Source: an uncultured Bacteroidales bacterium (GTDB lineage Bacteria > Bacteroidota > Bacteroidia > Bacteroidales > Muribaculaceae). From it: 64,000 bases of DNA. Of the stretch, positions 41,693 through 50,672 are shown one piece after another. Location: assembly GCA_902768435.1 (NCBI GenBank), contig CACXLJ010000002.1, positions 191,448-255,447 of the forward strand. The letters are read 5' to 3'. How positions within the stretch are numbered: the first letter of the stretch is position 1; the number at the start of each line of letters is the position of its first letter. Under the pieces are notes generated by a model. That model was not told the DNA's origin, made no database searches, and saw only the letters and a list, made by a program, of their open reading frames with translations. The position numbers and the translations under genes were made by a program.

Positions 41693-43132
41693 CTATCGAC
41701 GCTGCCACATTTTTTTCATCTGCCACAAGGCTACAACAGCACTCAACACAGTAAAAATCAGCCCCATAATCCACCACCCATTTTCCATAAGCAGCACCAT
41801 GAGCGCCGCTGCTGCAAGCGTGGCCACGATGCTCAACAGGCACCCCTTGGCCAGCCGCAATTTGAACACCCTATAATAAACGATAGCAACCACAAGCGTG
41901 TAGATGAAATACCATGCCACATACGAGGCACCCAGGCCTGTAAGCCCCCACTGCATGTAGCACACGATGTTCAAAGCCAGCCCAGTGACGGCGCTCAATG
42001 TCTCGGTGAACAGATACACCTTGCCCGACCCCTTGGCAAGTATCACAAAGGCGATGCACCACGACAGTGTGCGCAGCACTGTGCCCGCCATGCCCAGTGA
42101 GATGAAGGTGACAATCACACGGAAATCCTCGGTGTAAAGCAAATCCACCACTTGCGTGCGCAGCAAGATGAAGATGGCCACAATGGGCATCATCACCATC
42201 ATGGAAATGTTGATTTCTTGCGAAACGAAGGCCCTGAGGCGCATTTTGCTGTGAGCCACGCGTGCCAGACGCGGATAGTATTCCATGCCCAATGCAGCAA
42301 GCACAAGGCCCACATACTTGTTGACCAGCGTATATCCGGCCTGATACAGGCCCACCTCGCCTGTGCCTGCGTGCAGGTTGAGCCAGGCGTTGAACACATA
42401 GGCAGCAAGCATTGTCACAAAGTTGCCAATGGTCATATACACGCCAAGCCTCACAAAGTCCTTGCCCAGCGCAACCGTTTCCTTATTAGAAATGCGTGCC
42501 GGCGGATATTCCTTGTTTTTAAGCACCAATGCAAAGAAGGCGGCACTGGCTGCATAGGCCACAATCGACGGCACCACACTGTCGAGCCTGAAGAAATAGA
42601 ATAAAGGTATCGAGATGGCAAGGCCGCTCAGCGTACCAAACATCGTGACACGAGCCAACCGACGCAACTTTGCCAAGCCCTGAAACACGGCATACTCGCC
42701 ATTGGTCACCGCCATGAGCAGCACGGCGGCACTCAAGGCCACAAAACCCCAAATGTGAGCGTTGTCGCCAAAGGTAACCTCACTGAGCAGCGGGGCAAAC
42801 GCCATGGTGAGCAAGGCTCCAGCCAACCCCAGCCATAGCGACCACCGACGCACCACCGTGATGATGCGGGCAATGAGTTTGTCGTTGTTTTGCTGCACGG
42901 CTTGCGACACATCGCGCACGCTGCTCTGCCTGATGCTCAGGTTTGTGCCCGTATTGATCATCTCCAGCGCCTGGTTAAACAGACCGAAAAGGCCCATACC
43001 CACATCGCCCATCCACAAGGCTACCAGTTTGGTGCGCACAATTGAGCATATCACCCCCACAGCCTGAACGCCGCCAAAGAGCCCCATGGCCTTCATGATG
43101 CGTTGCGAGATATTGCTTCTGCCGGTTGCCAT
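41693..43132 (-). CDS. O-antigen/polysaccharide flippase (Wzx-like, MATE/MVF superfamily)
   Basis: 479 aa with about 12-14 hydrophobic segments, lipid-linked oligosaccharide flippase type. N-terminal SQRIMKAMGLFGGVQAVGVICSIVRTKLVALWMGDVGMGLFG (core RTKLVALWMGDVGMGLFG) is characteristic of O-antigen translocases. Wzx proteins flip undecaprenyl-linked saccharide units across the inner membrane. It is the last gene of the minus-strand cluster starting at dut, 18 bp after the acetyltransferase-like gene; no glycosyltransferases are adjacent, so the glycan is unknown. Confidence 0.88.
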   Translation of the reverse strand: MATGRSNISQRIMKAMGLFGGVQAVGVICSIVRTKLVALWMGDVGMGLFGLFNQALEMINTGTNLSIRQSSVRDVSQAVQQNNDKLIARIITVVRRWSLWLGLAGALLTMAFAPLLSEVTFGDNAHIWGFVALSAAVLLMAVTNGEYAVFQGLAKLRRLARVTMFGTLSGLAISIPLFYFFRLDSVVPSIVAYAASAAFFALVLKNKEYPPARISNKETVALGKDFVRLGVYMTIGNFVTMLAAYVFNAWLNLHAGTGEVGLYQAGYTLVNKYVGLVLAALGMEYYPRLARVAHSKMRLRAFVSQEINISMMVMMPIVAIFILLRTQVVDLLYTEDFRVIVTFISLGMAGTVLRTLSWCIAFVILAKGSGKVYLFTETLSAVTGLALNIVCYMQWGLTGLGASYVAWYFIYTLVVAIVYYRVFKLRLAKGCLLSIVATLAAAALMVLLMENGWWIMGLIFTVLSAVVALWQMKKMWQRR

Positions 43133-43150
43133 ACAGTGAGATGAAAATTG

Positions 43151-44092
43151 TTAAAGAGTCAGATGATAGACATTATATACCACGCCACGGCCTCCGAGCC
43201 GCGCCTTTTGCTGCAGCAGACCCTCGTTCAAGTAGCGGCCGTGGTCTTCATTCGAGATTCCAAAGTCAAAATAGCGCTTGCCGCTGCACTTCGCCTGCTC
43301 GATGAGGTCGCTAAAGAGCAATGCAAGCGCCTTGAGTTCGCGGCCCTTGGCCGACGAGGCAATGTACTGGCAATGTGCCACCATAGCGGTCTCAAACATG
43401 ACCACACCGGCCAGCAATTCGCCATTGAGTGTGGCGGTGTGCAGCGAGATATTGGAGGGAAATCGGTTCTGGAGCAGCAGCATTTCGTCGAGCGTGTGCA
43501 CCGGCCGCGTCTCATGACGCTCCTGCAGCACCTCGCCCAGCAACTGCCAATAAGAGGCAAAGTCATCACTTTTGCCTGTGACTACGCCCGCTTTGCGAGC
43601 CTTGTTCACACTGCTCTTGTTACCACGGTCAAAGGGCAACGCGTCGTGCAGGTCAATCGCCGCCGACAGATTGCTCTCGGCCAGTGTGGCACCACAACGG
43701 AACAGGGCATACAGGTCCTCGTCGGCAGGATAAGCATGATAGATGTGCGGAACGGGTTTATACACCAACCGTTCAAGCCCTTCAGCACGCATCCATGCGG
43801 TAGCGGCATCCATAACACGCAGCATGACGGTGGCATCGAAGTGCTTGCGCTGTGTGAGCCAGCCACCATAAGTGAGCCCTTGATGCGAGTAGAGCACGCC
43901 CTCGGCAACATTAGCAGGCAGCAAAGCCACCACCTTGCCGGACTCGCGTGCTAGGAGCGAGCAGTCGGCGAAGCGGTCGCTGTGATAGTCCATAAAACGG
44001 CGGTCATGCAGAAAGGTGGCATTGTGACTGTCGGCCACAAAGCGGTTCCACAAGGGTTCGTCGGCTGGAGTATATCGGCTTATCTCTATCAT
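43151..44092 (-). CDS. GNAT/FemAB-like acyltransferase
   Basis: 313 aa. The N-terminus MIEISRYTPADEPLWNRFVADS and a central FDRGNKSSVNKARKAGVV resemble the Acetyltransf_6/FemAB-like branch of the GNAT superfamily. GELLAGVVMFETAMVAHCQYIASSAKGRELKALALLF (core YIASSAKGRELKALALLF) is the acyl-CoA or aminoacyl-tRNA-binding half. Members modify sugars or peptides, for example in capsule or peptidoglycan assembly. Its position next to a flippase suggests a role in surface polysaccharide modification; this is inferred from context. Confidence 0.8.
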   Translation of the reverse strand: MIEISRYTPADEPLWNRFVADSHNATFLHDRRFMDYHSDRFADCSLLARESGKVVALLPANVAEGVLYSHQGLTYGGWLTQRKHFDATVMLRVMDAATAWMRAEGLERLVYKPVPHIYHAYPADEDLYALFRCGATLAESNLSAAIDLHDALPFDRGNKSSVNKARKAGVVTGKSDDFASYWQLLGEVLQERHETRPVHTLDEMLLLQNRFPSNISLHTATLNGELLAGVVMFETAMVAHCQYIASSAKGRELKALALLFSDLIEQAKCSGKRYFDFGISNEDHGRYLNEGLLQQKARLGGRGVVYNVYHLTL

Positions 44093-44130
44093 GATTTTTT
44101 AATTTTGACGAAGTTTCAAGCACCTGGTAT

Positions 44131-44976
44131 TCAATTACCTCCAAGCATATTCAGCAGACTGCTGCCACTCATGCGCTCATAGCCTTTGGGCAGTGAGGTG
44201 TCGATTTTCACTGCCTCGTTCCACTTCAGGCTCTTATATTCAAGGCCCAGTTTCACAGTAGAGCCGTTCATCACGGTCGACACTTTCAAATCGTGAGGCA
44301 CATTGCCCGCCACGGTTTTCTTCACATTGCTGTAAAGCACCGAGTAGGTATCGTTCTTGCCACCGCCACGAGGCTTCACTGTCGACGACAACAGTTTCAA
44401 AGCCTTGTCGAAGGCAAATTCATAGTCAAAATCCTTCTCGCCCTCCACCGGCTTGAGCAGCAATTTATCGCCACTTTCCTCAAGGTTGAAATTACTTGCC
44501 AGCGCACTGTTGTAGGTGCCCTCGCCAAGCAGGAAAGCGCGTCCCAGGAATATGTCCTGCACCGTACTCACATCGGCCGGAATGCCGCTGGTGATGAGTT
44601 TCACATTCTCGCACAGGTAGCGCTTGTGAATCTTGTCGACCACGATGAGCGTGTCGCCAGTAATCACCAGTTTTGCCACCTCCATGATGCCCATAGGGCG
44701 AACCGAGATGTAGATGCTCTTGTTACGCACCATCTTCATGGTCATCGACGACGACAGGCTCTTGGCGCCGCCTATCGATATTGAGCCGCTTGCCTCCAAC
44801 GATTTCCATGCCCCAAATGTGTTACCAATGAGCGATTTATAAGAATCAAGCGGGTTCTGAGTTTCAGGTTGAGTGGTTGTTCCCTGTGTAGTGGTCGTGG
44901 TAGTCACGGCCGGCTTTTTTGAACCGCATGCAGCGAGCATGAGGCAAGTGAGCAATATGATGGGTGTTCTTTTCAT
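44131..44976 (-). CDS. DUF4292 lipoprotein
   Basis: 281 aa. The lipoprotein signal MKRTPIILLTCLMLAACGSKK has its Cys at residue 17. A Thr-rich linker (TTTTTTQGTTTQPETQ) follows, then a beta-rich domain of the DUF4292 family, which belongs with LolA/LolB-like proteins that handle lipids (family knowledge). It sits between a TPR protein and a GNAT-like gene in a minus-strand cluster. A role in outer-membrane or lipoprotein transport is plausible, not shown. Confidence 0.85.
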   Translation of the reverse strand: MKRTPIILLTCLMLAACGSKKPAVTTTTTTQGTTTQPETQNPLDSYKSLIGNTFGAWKSLEASGSISIGGAKSLSSSMTMKMVRNKSIYISVRPMGIMEVAKLVITGDTLIVVDKIHKRYLCENVKLITSGIPADVSTVQDIFLGRAFLLGEGTYNSALASNFNLEESGDKLLLKPVEGEKDFDYEFAFDKALKLLSSTVKPRGGGKNDTYSVLYSNVKKTVAGNVPHDLKVSTVMNGSTVKLGLEYKSLKWNEAVKIDTSLPKGYERMSGSSLLNMLGGN

Positions 44977-44994
44977 GCTTTATTCAATAATGTT

Positions 44995-46740
44995 TTATTT
45001 TTCATAATAGGTCTGGTCATTGAACTTGCGCATCAGCAGTTCGTTCTCGCCATCAAGTTCCAGCGCCTTCTGCCACTGCTCCACAGCCTTGTCGGTCTGC
45101 CCGTCAAGGAAGAGGATGTCGCCATAGTGCTCCAGCATCTCGGCGCTGGGTTCCTCGGTCTTGTTCACTGCCGACTCAATATAGAACAGCGCCATCTTAT
45201 AGTCTTTCTTCTTGAAAAACACCCATGCATAGGTGTCGAGGAAGGTGGCACTGCCTGGCGACGACTTCACCGCGATGGCGGCCATGCGCTCGGCCTTGTT
45301 CAGATCGCGGTTGTGCTGCGCCAGATAGTAGGCATAGTTGTTCAGGATGCCCGTGTTGCCGGGGTAGATTTTGAGCGCCTGCTCGTAACTTTCCACAGCA
45401 CTGATGCTGTCGCCCATAGCTGCGTACACATCGCCCTTGCCGCCCACAAAGTCGCTGTAAAGTTCTACATCGGTGGTGTCGATGATCGACAAGGCGCGGT
45501 CATAGGTGGCAATAGCGCGGTCATACTCTTTCATCTGATAGTAGACTGGTGCTATGTAACGGTACAGGTCCACGCTGTCGGGGTTCAACGCAAGCGCCTT
45601 CTCGGCGGCCTCTATGGCTTTGGGATAGTTCTCGTCCATGATGTTGATGACCATGAGCCGGCGCCACGAGTTGGCATCGGTGACATCTAAGTCAAGGGCA
45701 TAGCCCAGTTGCTCGGCTGCACCTTTATAGTCTTTTTTCGCTACGAGATATTCGCTGTACAGGGAGCGTATTTCGGGCTCATGCGGGTGCTGGTCGAGCA
45801 CCACCTGGAACAGGTTCTCAACGCGGCTGGTCGAGTCTCTTGCCATCAGCTGGTTGCGAATGTAGCCCATGAGCACATGCATCTTGCTTTCCAGTTCCAA
45901 GTCCTTGCTGATGAGGGCCTGATAAATCTGCTGGTCATAGTTGGCCGAGTCTCCCAACTCGTTATAGTAGTCAGCCTTAGCCAGATAGGTGTTGCCATTT
46001 TCGGGTTCAAATTCCTGCGCCTTGTTCAGATACACAAGCGCACTATCGGTTTGGCCAAAGAGGTGCAGCATGTTGGCCATGGCAATGTTGTACTCGGCAC
46101 TGCGCGGTGCAGTGGCAAGCAACGAGCGCATCTCGTTAAGGGCGCCCAGGGTGTCGTTCATTGCCTGGTAGGCCATCACCTTGCGTGCCGAGAGCATCAC
46201 CGACCGACCTTCCATCATCTGCAGCGTGTCGTAGGCACTGATGGCCTTGGCATACTCGCCGAGCCGCACATAGCCGTCGGCCAAGCGCATCTTGATTTCA
46301 GGACTATTGGGGTTGCGTTCGGCCAATATCTGTATCACGCGCTGACCTTCACGGGAGCGGCCAAGCGCCATGTTGGCATCGCTATAGACCATTGCCTCGT
46401 AGGTGTCGCTCGGGTGCGCATCCACATGCTGTTTCATCAGGTTCAGGCCGTCCATGAGCTGGGGCTTGGTTGCATCCTCGAGCATGAGTTTGCCATAGCC
46501 CAGATAAAATGCCACTGTGGTGTTAGTTGGGTCGAGTTGATGTGCATATTTGGTGAGTTCGTAGAAAGCGGCGGTATTGCCCTGCTGTTTCTGGTTCTCA
46601 GCCTCAAGAAACACATACTCGGCCTTGCGCCTGTCGGCATCGCTCACCTTCGAAGCGCGATCCTTGGCGGCCCACATGCACAACGGGACACACACCAGAC
46701 ACCACAGCATGATTTGTTTCAATCGATTTGATTTCTTCAT
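44995..46740 (-). CDS. Secreted tetratricopeptide-repeat protein
   Basis: 581 aa from the ATG at 46740 (MKKSNRLKQIMLWCLVCVPL); the ATG at 46752 adds four residues. Signal peptide followed by a near-continuous stack of about 13-15 TPR units (e.g. ALNPDSVDLYRYIAPVYYQM and EYDRAIATYDRALSI). TPR stacks mediate protein-protein contacts. With dut upstream and DUF4292 downstream it forms a synteny block seen widely in Bacteroidetes, pointing to an envelope-biogenesis role (inference). Confidence 0.88.
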   Translation of the reverse strand: MKKSNRLKQIMLWCLVCVPLCMWAAKDRASKVSDADRRKAEYVFLEAENQKQQGNTAAFYELTKYAHQLDPTNTTVAFYLGYGKLMLEDATKPQLMDGLNLMKQHVDAHPSDTYEAMVYSDANMALGRSREGQRVIQILAERNPNSPEIKMRLADGYVRLGEYAKAISAYDTLQMMEGRSVMLSARKVMAYQAMNDTLGALNEMRSLLATAPRSAEYNIAMANMLHLFGQTDSALVYLNKAQEFEPENGNTYLAKADYYNELGDSANYDQQIYQALISKDLELESKMHVLMGYIRNQLMARDSTSRVENLFQVVLDQHPHEPEIRSLYSEYLVAKKDYKGAAEQLGYALDLDVTDANSWRRLMVINIMDENYPKAIEAAEKALALNPDSVDLYRYIAPVYYQMKEYDRAIATYDRALSIIDTTDVELYSDFVGGKGDVYAAMGDSISAVESYEQALKIYPGNTGILNNYAYYLAQHNRDLNKAERMAAIAVKSSPGSATFLDTYAWVFFKKKDYKMALFYIESAVNKTEEPSAEMLEHYGDILFLDGQTDKAVEQWQKALELDGENELLMRKFNDQTYYEK

Positions 46741-46765
46741 AATTTCAAGCATTTACAGCTTACCA

Positions 46766-47215
46766 TCACTTTGTGCCTGTGTGTCCAAAACCGCCGGCGC
46801 CACGCTCGCTGTCGTCGAGCGTTTCAACCAGTTCCCACTGCACTGTTTCGTGGCGCGCCACCACCATTTGGCAAATGCGCTCGCCGTTCTCAATCACTTG
46901 GGGTTCGTTGCCCAGGTTCACCAGTATCACACCCACCTCGCCGCGATAGTCGGCATCGATGGTTCCCGGCGTGTTGAGCACAGTCAGACCGCGTTTCAGC
47001 GCCAAACCGCTGCGGGGCCTGATCTGACACTCATAGCCAACCGGCAGTTCAATATACACGCCCGTGTGAATCAATCGGCGTTCAAGCGGCTGCAGCGTTA
47101 CGGGTTCATCGAGCCATGCACGCAGGTCCATACCGGCACTCTGGTCGGTGCTGTAGGCTGGCAGCTCATTGGTGCTGCGGTTCACTATCTTCACTTTCAG
47201 TTTCTCCATGTTCAA
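46766..47215 (-). CDS. dut: dUTP diphosphatase
   Basis: 149 aa. All five dUTPase motifs are visible: [18 protein letters not shown], the uracil pocket [25 protein letters not shown] and [10 protein letters not shown]. It keeps dUTP low and supplies dUMP for thymidylate synthesis. The start could also be the ATG at 47209 (MEKLKVKI). It is the first gene of the minus-strand cluster. Confidence 0.96.
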   Translation of the reverse strand: MNMEKLKVKIVNRSTNELPAYSTDQSAGMDLRAWLDEPVTLQPLERRLIHTGVYIELPVGYECQIRPRSGLALKRGLTVLNTPGTIDADYRGEVGVILVNLGNEPQVIENGERICQMVVARHETVQWELVETLDDSERGAGGFGHTGTK

Positions 47216-47342
47216 AAACTATATATACCTAAAAAACGAAGAAATAGCAGTAAAATTGCCTATACCAACGCTTTTAAGTGTTTTTTAATAAGAATAATCT
47301 GCGAATTTACGAATTAATCCCCTATTTATGCGTTTTTTTTCA

Positions 47343-47350
47343 TATTTTTG
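47343..47350 (+). promoter_or_regulatory. -7 element for the O-acetyltransferase gene
   Basis: TATTTTTG, ~35 nt before the ATG at 47385. Confidence 0.45.
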
Positions 47351-47384
47351 TACAAATATTGCTTCTATAACAAGACTCATCACC

Positions 47385-47978
47385 ATGACTGAACTCGAAA
47401 AAATGATGTCGGGAAAACTCTACGAGGCCTCCGATAACAAGGAGTTGCTCGACCTGCTCGCCGTCACATCGGAGAAATGCTACGATTACAACCAGTTGCG
47501 GCCCCATCAGGCCGAAGAGCGCAAAGCGCTCCTCAAGCAAATACTGGGCAAGACCGGCGAGCGCTTCAAGATTATTCCTCCATTCTTTTGCGACTATGGC
47601 TTCAACATCGAGGTGGGTGAGGATTTCTTTGCCAACACCAACCTCGTGATTCTCGACGAGGCTCGTGTCACCTTTGGCGACAACGTCTTCATCGCTCCCA
47701 ACTGCGCCTTCTACACTGCCGGACATCCGCTCGATGTGCAGCAGCGCAACGATGGGCTCCAGTACTCGCTCCCCATCACTGTGGGCAACAATGTGTGGAT
47801 ATGCGGCAATGTGTGCGTGATGCCAGGCGTGACCATCGGCGACAACGCTGTGATAGCCGGCGGCAGCGTGGTGGTGCACGACATTCCCAGCGGTGTGCTT
47901 GCAGCGGGCAATCCCTGCCGCGTGATTCGCCCCATCACACCCGACGACCGACTCAAATACCAACGCTTACCTCAATAA
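47385..47978 (+). CDS. Sugar O-acetyltransferase (maltose/galactoside acetyltransferase type)
   Basis: 197 aa from the ATG at 47385 (MTELEKMMSGKLYEASD). The longer frame from 47328 overlaps the promoter region. It has an N-terminal Mac domain, then left-handed beta-helix hexapeptide repeats (IGDNAVIAGGSVVVHDIPSG). The catalytic His is likely in YTAGHPLDVQQR. It acetylates sugar hydroxyls with acetyl-CoA. The symporter gene follows 36 bp downstream in the same direction, so they may share a transcript. Confidence 0.93.
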   Translation: MTELEKMMSGKLYEASDNKELLDLLAVTSEKCYDYNQLRPHQAEERKALLKQILGKTGERFKIIPPFFCDYGFNIEVGEDFFANTNLVILDEARVTFGDNVFIAPNCAFYTAGHPLDVQQRNDGLQYSLPITVGNNVWICGNVCVMPGVTIGDNAVIAGGSVVVHDIPSGVLAAGNPCRVIRPITPDDRLKYQRLPQ

Positions 47979-48014
47979 CACCTTTATCTTGAAACCTTTA
48001 AAACACCCCTGACT

Positions 48015-49232
48015 ATGAAAAAAATCAAAATACCCCTGTTGCCGCGCATCATCATCGCCATCGTGCTTGGCATCACCTTCGGGCAGTTCTTTCCCGAGTG
48101 GGCGGTGCGCATCTTTGCAACCTTCAACAGCATCTTCAGCAATTTCCTCACTTTCCTCATCCCGCTCATCATTGTGGGCCTCGTTACCCCGGCCATTGCC
48201 GACATTGGCAAGAGTGCCGGCAAGTTGCTGTTGGTCACCGTCATCATCGCCTATGGCGACTCGGTGCTCTCGGGACTCTTTTCCTATTTCACCAGTTCCA
48301 GCATTTTCCCATCACTCATATCTTCGGCCGACTCGGTAGCGCATATCGATGCCATCCAGAATGTGGAACCTTTCTTTACCATCAACATCCCCGCCATTCT
48401 CGATGTGATGTCGGCACTCATCCTTGCCTTTGTAGTGGGACTCGGCATTGCCTACTTGGGTATGAAGACGCTCAAAGATGTGGCCAACGAGTTTGAGAAA
48501 ATCATTGCCAAGACCATTGCAGTGGTCATCATCCCGCTGCTGCCGCTCTACATCTTCGGCATCTTTTTGATGATGAGCAACAACGGACAAGCCTACCAAA
48601 TCATGATGGCGTTCATTTCTATCATAGGCATCATCTTTGCCATGCATGTGGTGCTGCTGCTTGTACAATACTGCATCGCTGGAGCCATCACCAGGCGCAA
48701 CCCGCTCAAACTGCTCTTGAAAATGCTTCCGGCCTATTTCACTGCGCTGGGCACATCGTCGAGTGCCGCAACCATCCCCGTCACGCTCAGCAGCTGCAAA
48801 AACAACGGGGTTTCTAACGGCATTGCCGGCTTTGTGGTGCCATTGTGCGCCACCATTCACCTCTCGGGCAGCGCCATGAAGATCACAGCCTGCGCTGTGG
48901 CGCTCATGCTCATGCAAGGCATGCCTTTCGACCTGGGCATGTTCACCGGTTTCATTCTCATGCTGGGCATCATGATGGTGGCTGCTCCGGGCGTCCCCGG
49001 TGGTGCCATCATGGCGGCACTGGGTGTGCTCCAGTCCATTCTGGGCTTCAACCAAGAGCAGCAGGCGCTCATGATTGCTCTCTACATTGCCATGGACAGC
49101 TTTGGCACGGCCTGCAATGTGACAGGCGACGGCGCCATCGCCCTCATCGTCGACAAGTTCTTCAGGAACAAGACCGCAAGTCCCAGCGAGGAAGAAGCCC
49201 TCAAGGGCCTCACCGACACCCAAAACCTCTGA
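48015..49232 (+). CDS. Dicarboxylate/amino acid:cation symporter (DAACS)
   Basis: 405 aa with about eight transmembrane segments plus two re-entrant hairpins. The first hairpin is SSSAATIPVT, and the second lies near MDSFGTACNVTGDGAIALIV (core GTACNVTGDGAIAL), both typical of GltP/SstT-type sodium- or proton-coupled importers of glutamate, aspartate, serine or dicarboxylates. The exact substrate cannot be told. The C-terminus is a short acidic tail. Confidence 0.93.
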   Translation: MKKIKIPLLPRIIIAIVLGITFGQFFPEWAVRIFATFNSIFSNFLTFLIPLIIVGLVTPAIADIGKSAGKLLLVTVIIAYGDSVLSGLFSYFTSSSIFPSLISSADSVAHIDAIQNVEPFFTINIPAILDVMSALILAFVVGLGIAYLGMKTLKDVANEFEKIIAKTIAVVIIPLLPLYIFGIFLMMSNNGQAYQIMMAFISIIGIIFAMHVVLLLVQYCIAGAITRRNPLKLLLKMLPAYFTALGTSSSAATIPVTLSSCKNNGVSNGIAGFVVPLCATIHLSGSAMKITACAVALMLMQGMPFDLGMFTGFILMLGIMMVAAPGVPGGAIMAALGVLQSILGFNQEQQALMIALYIAMDSFGTACNVTGDGAIALIVDKFFRNKTASPSEEEALKGLTDTQNL

Positions 49233-49276
49233 TAATCAACAAAAACCTATTGATTTTTTGAAACATTCCTAGCATT

Positions 49277-49418
49277 TTTATTTGCTATGATAGATAAAAA
49301 CGCATCTATCGCTATTTTTATTTGTTATAATAGATAAAAGTGAGTTTTATAATGGTTTATTTGTTACGATAGACAAAATTGAACTTTTTGCCAAAATTAT
49401 TTGCTACAACAGATAAAA
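49277..49418 (+). repeat. Four 23-bp repeats at 39-40 bp spacing upstream of the AAA/DUF4143 gene
   Basis: Copies start at 49277, 49317, 49356 and 49396. The shared core is TTTG(C/T)TA(T/C)(A/G)A(T/C)AGA(T/C)AAA, preceded by TTTAT or ATTAT. The ends TTTAT and AGATAAA form a weak dyad. Spacers of 16-17 bp differ in sequence. Copy 4 contains the -33 TTTG of the promoter. They resemble operators more than CRISPR repeats. Confidence 0.85.
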
Positions 49419-49431
49419 TCATTTATTTTTG
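49400..49431 (+). promoter_or_regulatory. Promoter of the AAA/DUF4143 gene
   Basis: TTTG at 49400-49403 (inside repeat copy 4), a 20-nt spacer and TATTTTTG at 49424-49431. The leader is ~10-12 nt. Confidence 0.7.
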
Positions 49432-49448
49432 CAGAAAAATAATTACAG

Positions 49449-50660
49449 ATGGAACTAATTGAAAGAAAATCTTACACCGATCAAATCCTTCATCGTCTAG
49501 GAAAAGGACTTATTATCGCTTTGACTGGTCAACGGAGAGTAGGAAAAAGCAGCATATTGAAACTCATTCAAAACACGCTGAAACAAAACAGCAACAATAA
49601 TATCATCTACATTAACAAGGACAAAGACGAGTTTCAATCAATTAAAGATAATGTGTCTTTCAGTAATCATGTCGCTCAAAACTTATCAAAGGATAAAAAC
49701 AATTACTTGCTGGTCGACGAAATCCAAAACATTCAATCATTTGAACTGACACTTAGAAGTCTACAAGCCGATAATGAGTGTGATATTATTATAACTGGTA
49801 GCAACTCAAGAATTCTATCAAGCGAGCTATCAACCTATCTTTCAGGCCGATATATTGAAATCCACATTCTAAGCCTTAGTTACAGTGAGTTTCTTACATT
49901 CCACAATATCAATGACTCACAAGAATCCATTACAAGTTATTTGGACTTGGGTGGATTACCTCAATTAAGGGCCATAGGACTTAACGATATTGATTTCATT
50001 GACAGTTATCTACAAGATGTTTGTAACACAGTGGTATTAAAGGATATTGTTGAAAGATACAATATCAGAAACATAACATTACTGAACAATTTAATAGAAT
50101 TTATAAGTGACAATATAGGTAAGCCAATCTCAGCTACCAGCATTGCCAAGTATCTCAAGTCACAAAGAATTGACACAACTGCCTATGGAGTTCTAAACTA
50201 CATAAGTTACTTGTGCAATTCCTTTATCATCAACAAAGTAAAGCGATTTGACATTCATGGCAAACGACTGTTTGAGTCTAACGAAAAATACTATTTTGAG
50301 GATTTGGGGTTACGAAATAGTATCGTTAAATCACATCATCATGTGAGAGACATTGAAAAACTAATTGAAAATGCAGTATATCTGCATTTGCGACGCATGG
50401 GATTTGATGTTTATGTTGGGCAAATTCGAAATGCAGAAATCGACTTTATTGCACAAAAAAGAAGTCAAACAATCTACATTCAAGCAACTTACTTGCTTGC
50501 TTCAGAAGACACAATAAAAAGAGAATTCGGAAATCTCAGACTAATAAAAGACAATTATCCAAAATATGTCATTTCTCTCGACAATCTGTTTGATGAGAGT
50601 AACGATAACGGTATCATTCACATGAATCTAAGAAAATTCCTTCAACTGAGTAATTTATAA
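49449..50660 (+). CDS. AAA ATPase with DUF4143 C-terminal domain
   Basis: 403 aa. AAA_14 domain: Walker A GQRRVGKSS (residues 27-35), Walker B YLLVDEIQN and sensor-like ITGSNSRILSSELSTYLSGR (core GSNSRILSSELSTYLSGR). The C-terminal DUF4143 part includes a nuclease-like segment (VGQIRNAEIDFIAQKRSQTIYIQ) similar to restriction-like folds. Such proteins are very common in Bacteroidales and have no agreed function; roles in defence or selfish maintenance have been discussed. The gene is markedly AT-rich and uses AT-ending codons unlike its neighbours, suggesting recent acquisition. Four direct repeats precede it. Confidence 0.92.
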   Translation: MELIERKSYTDQILHRLGKGLIIALTGQRRVGKSSILKLIQNTLKQNSNNNIIYINKDKDEFQSIKDNVSFSNHVAQNLSKDKNNYLLVDEIQNIQSFELTLRSLQADNECDIIITGSNSRILSSELSTYLSGRYIEIHILSLSYSEFLTFHNINDSQESITSYLDLGGLPQLRAIGLNDIDFIDSYLQDVCNTVVLKDIVERYNIRNITLLNNLIEFISDNIGKPISATSIAKYLKSQRIDTTAYGVLNYISYLCNSFIINKVKRFDIHGKRLFESNEKYYFEDLGLRNSIVKSHHHVRDIEKLIENAVYLHLRRMGFDVYVGQIRNAEIDFIAQKRSQTIYIQATYLLASEDTIKREFGNLRLIKDNYPKYVISLDNLFDESNDNGIIHMNLRKFLQLSNL

Positions 50661-50672
50661 AGAAGTCCATCA

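Noticed and set aside
49277..49418. Possible CRISPR array
   Set aside because: The repeats are degenerate (several differences per copy), spacers are only 16-17 bp, only four copies, and no cas genes are nearby.
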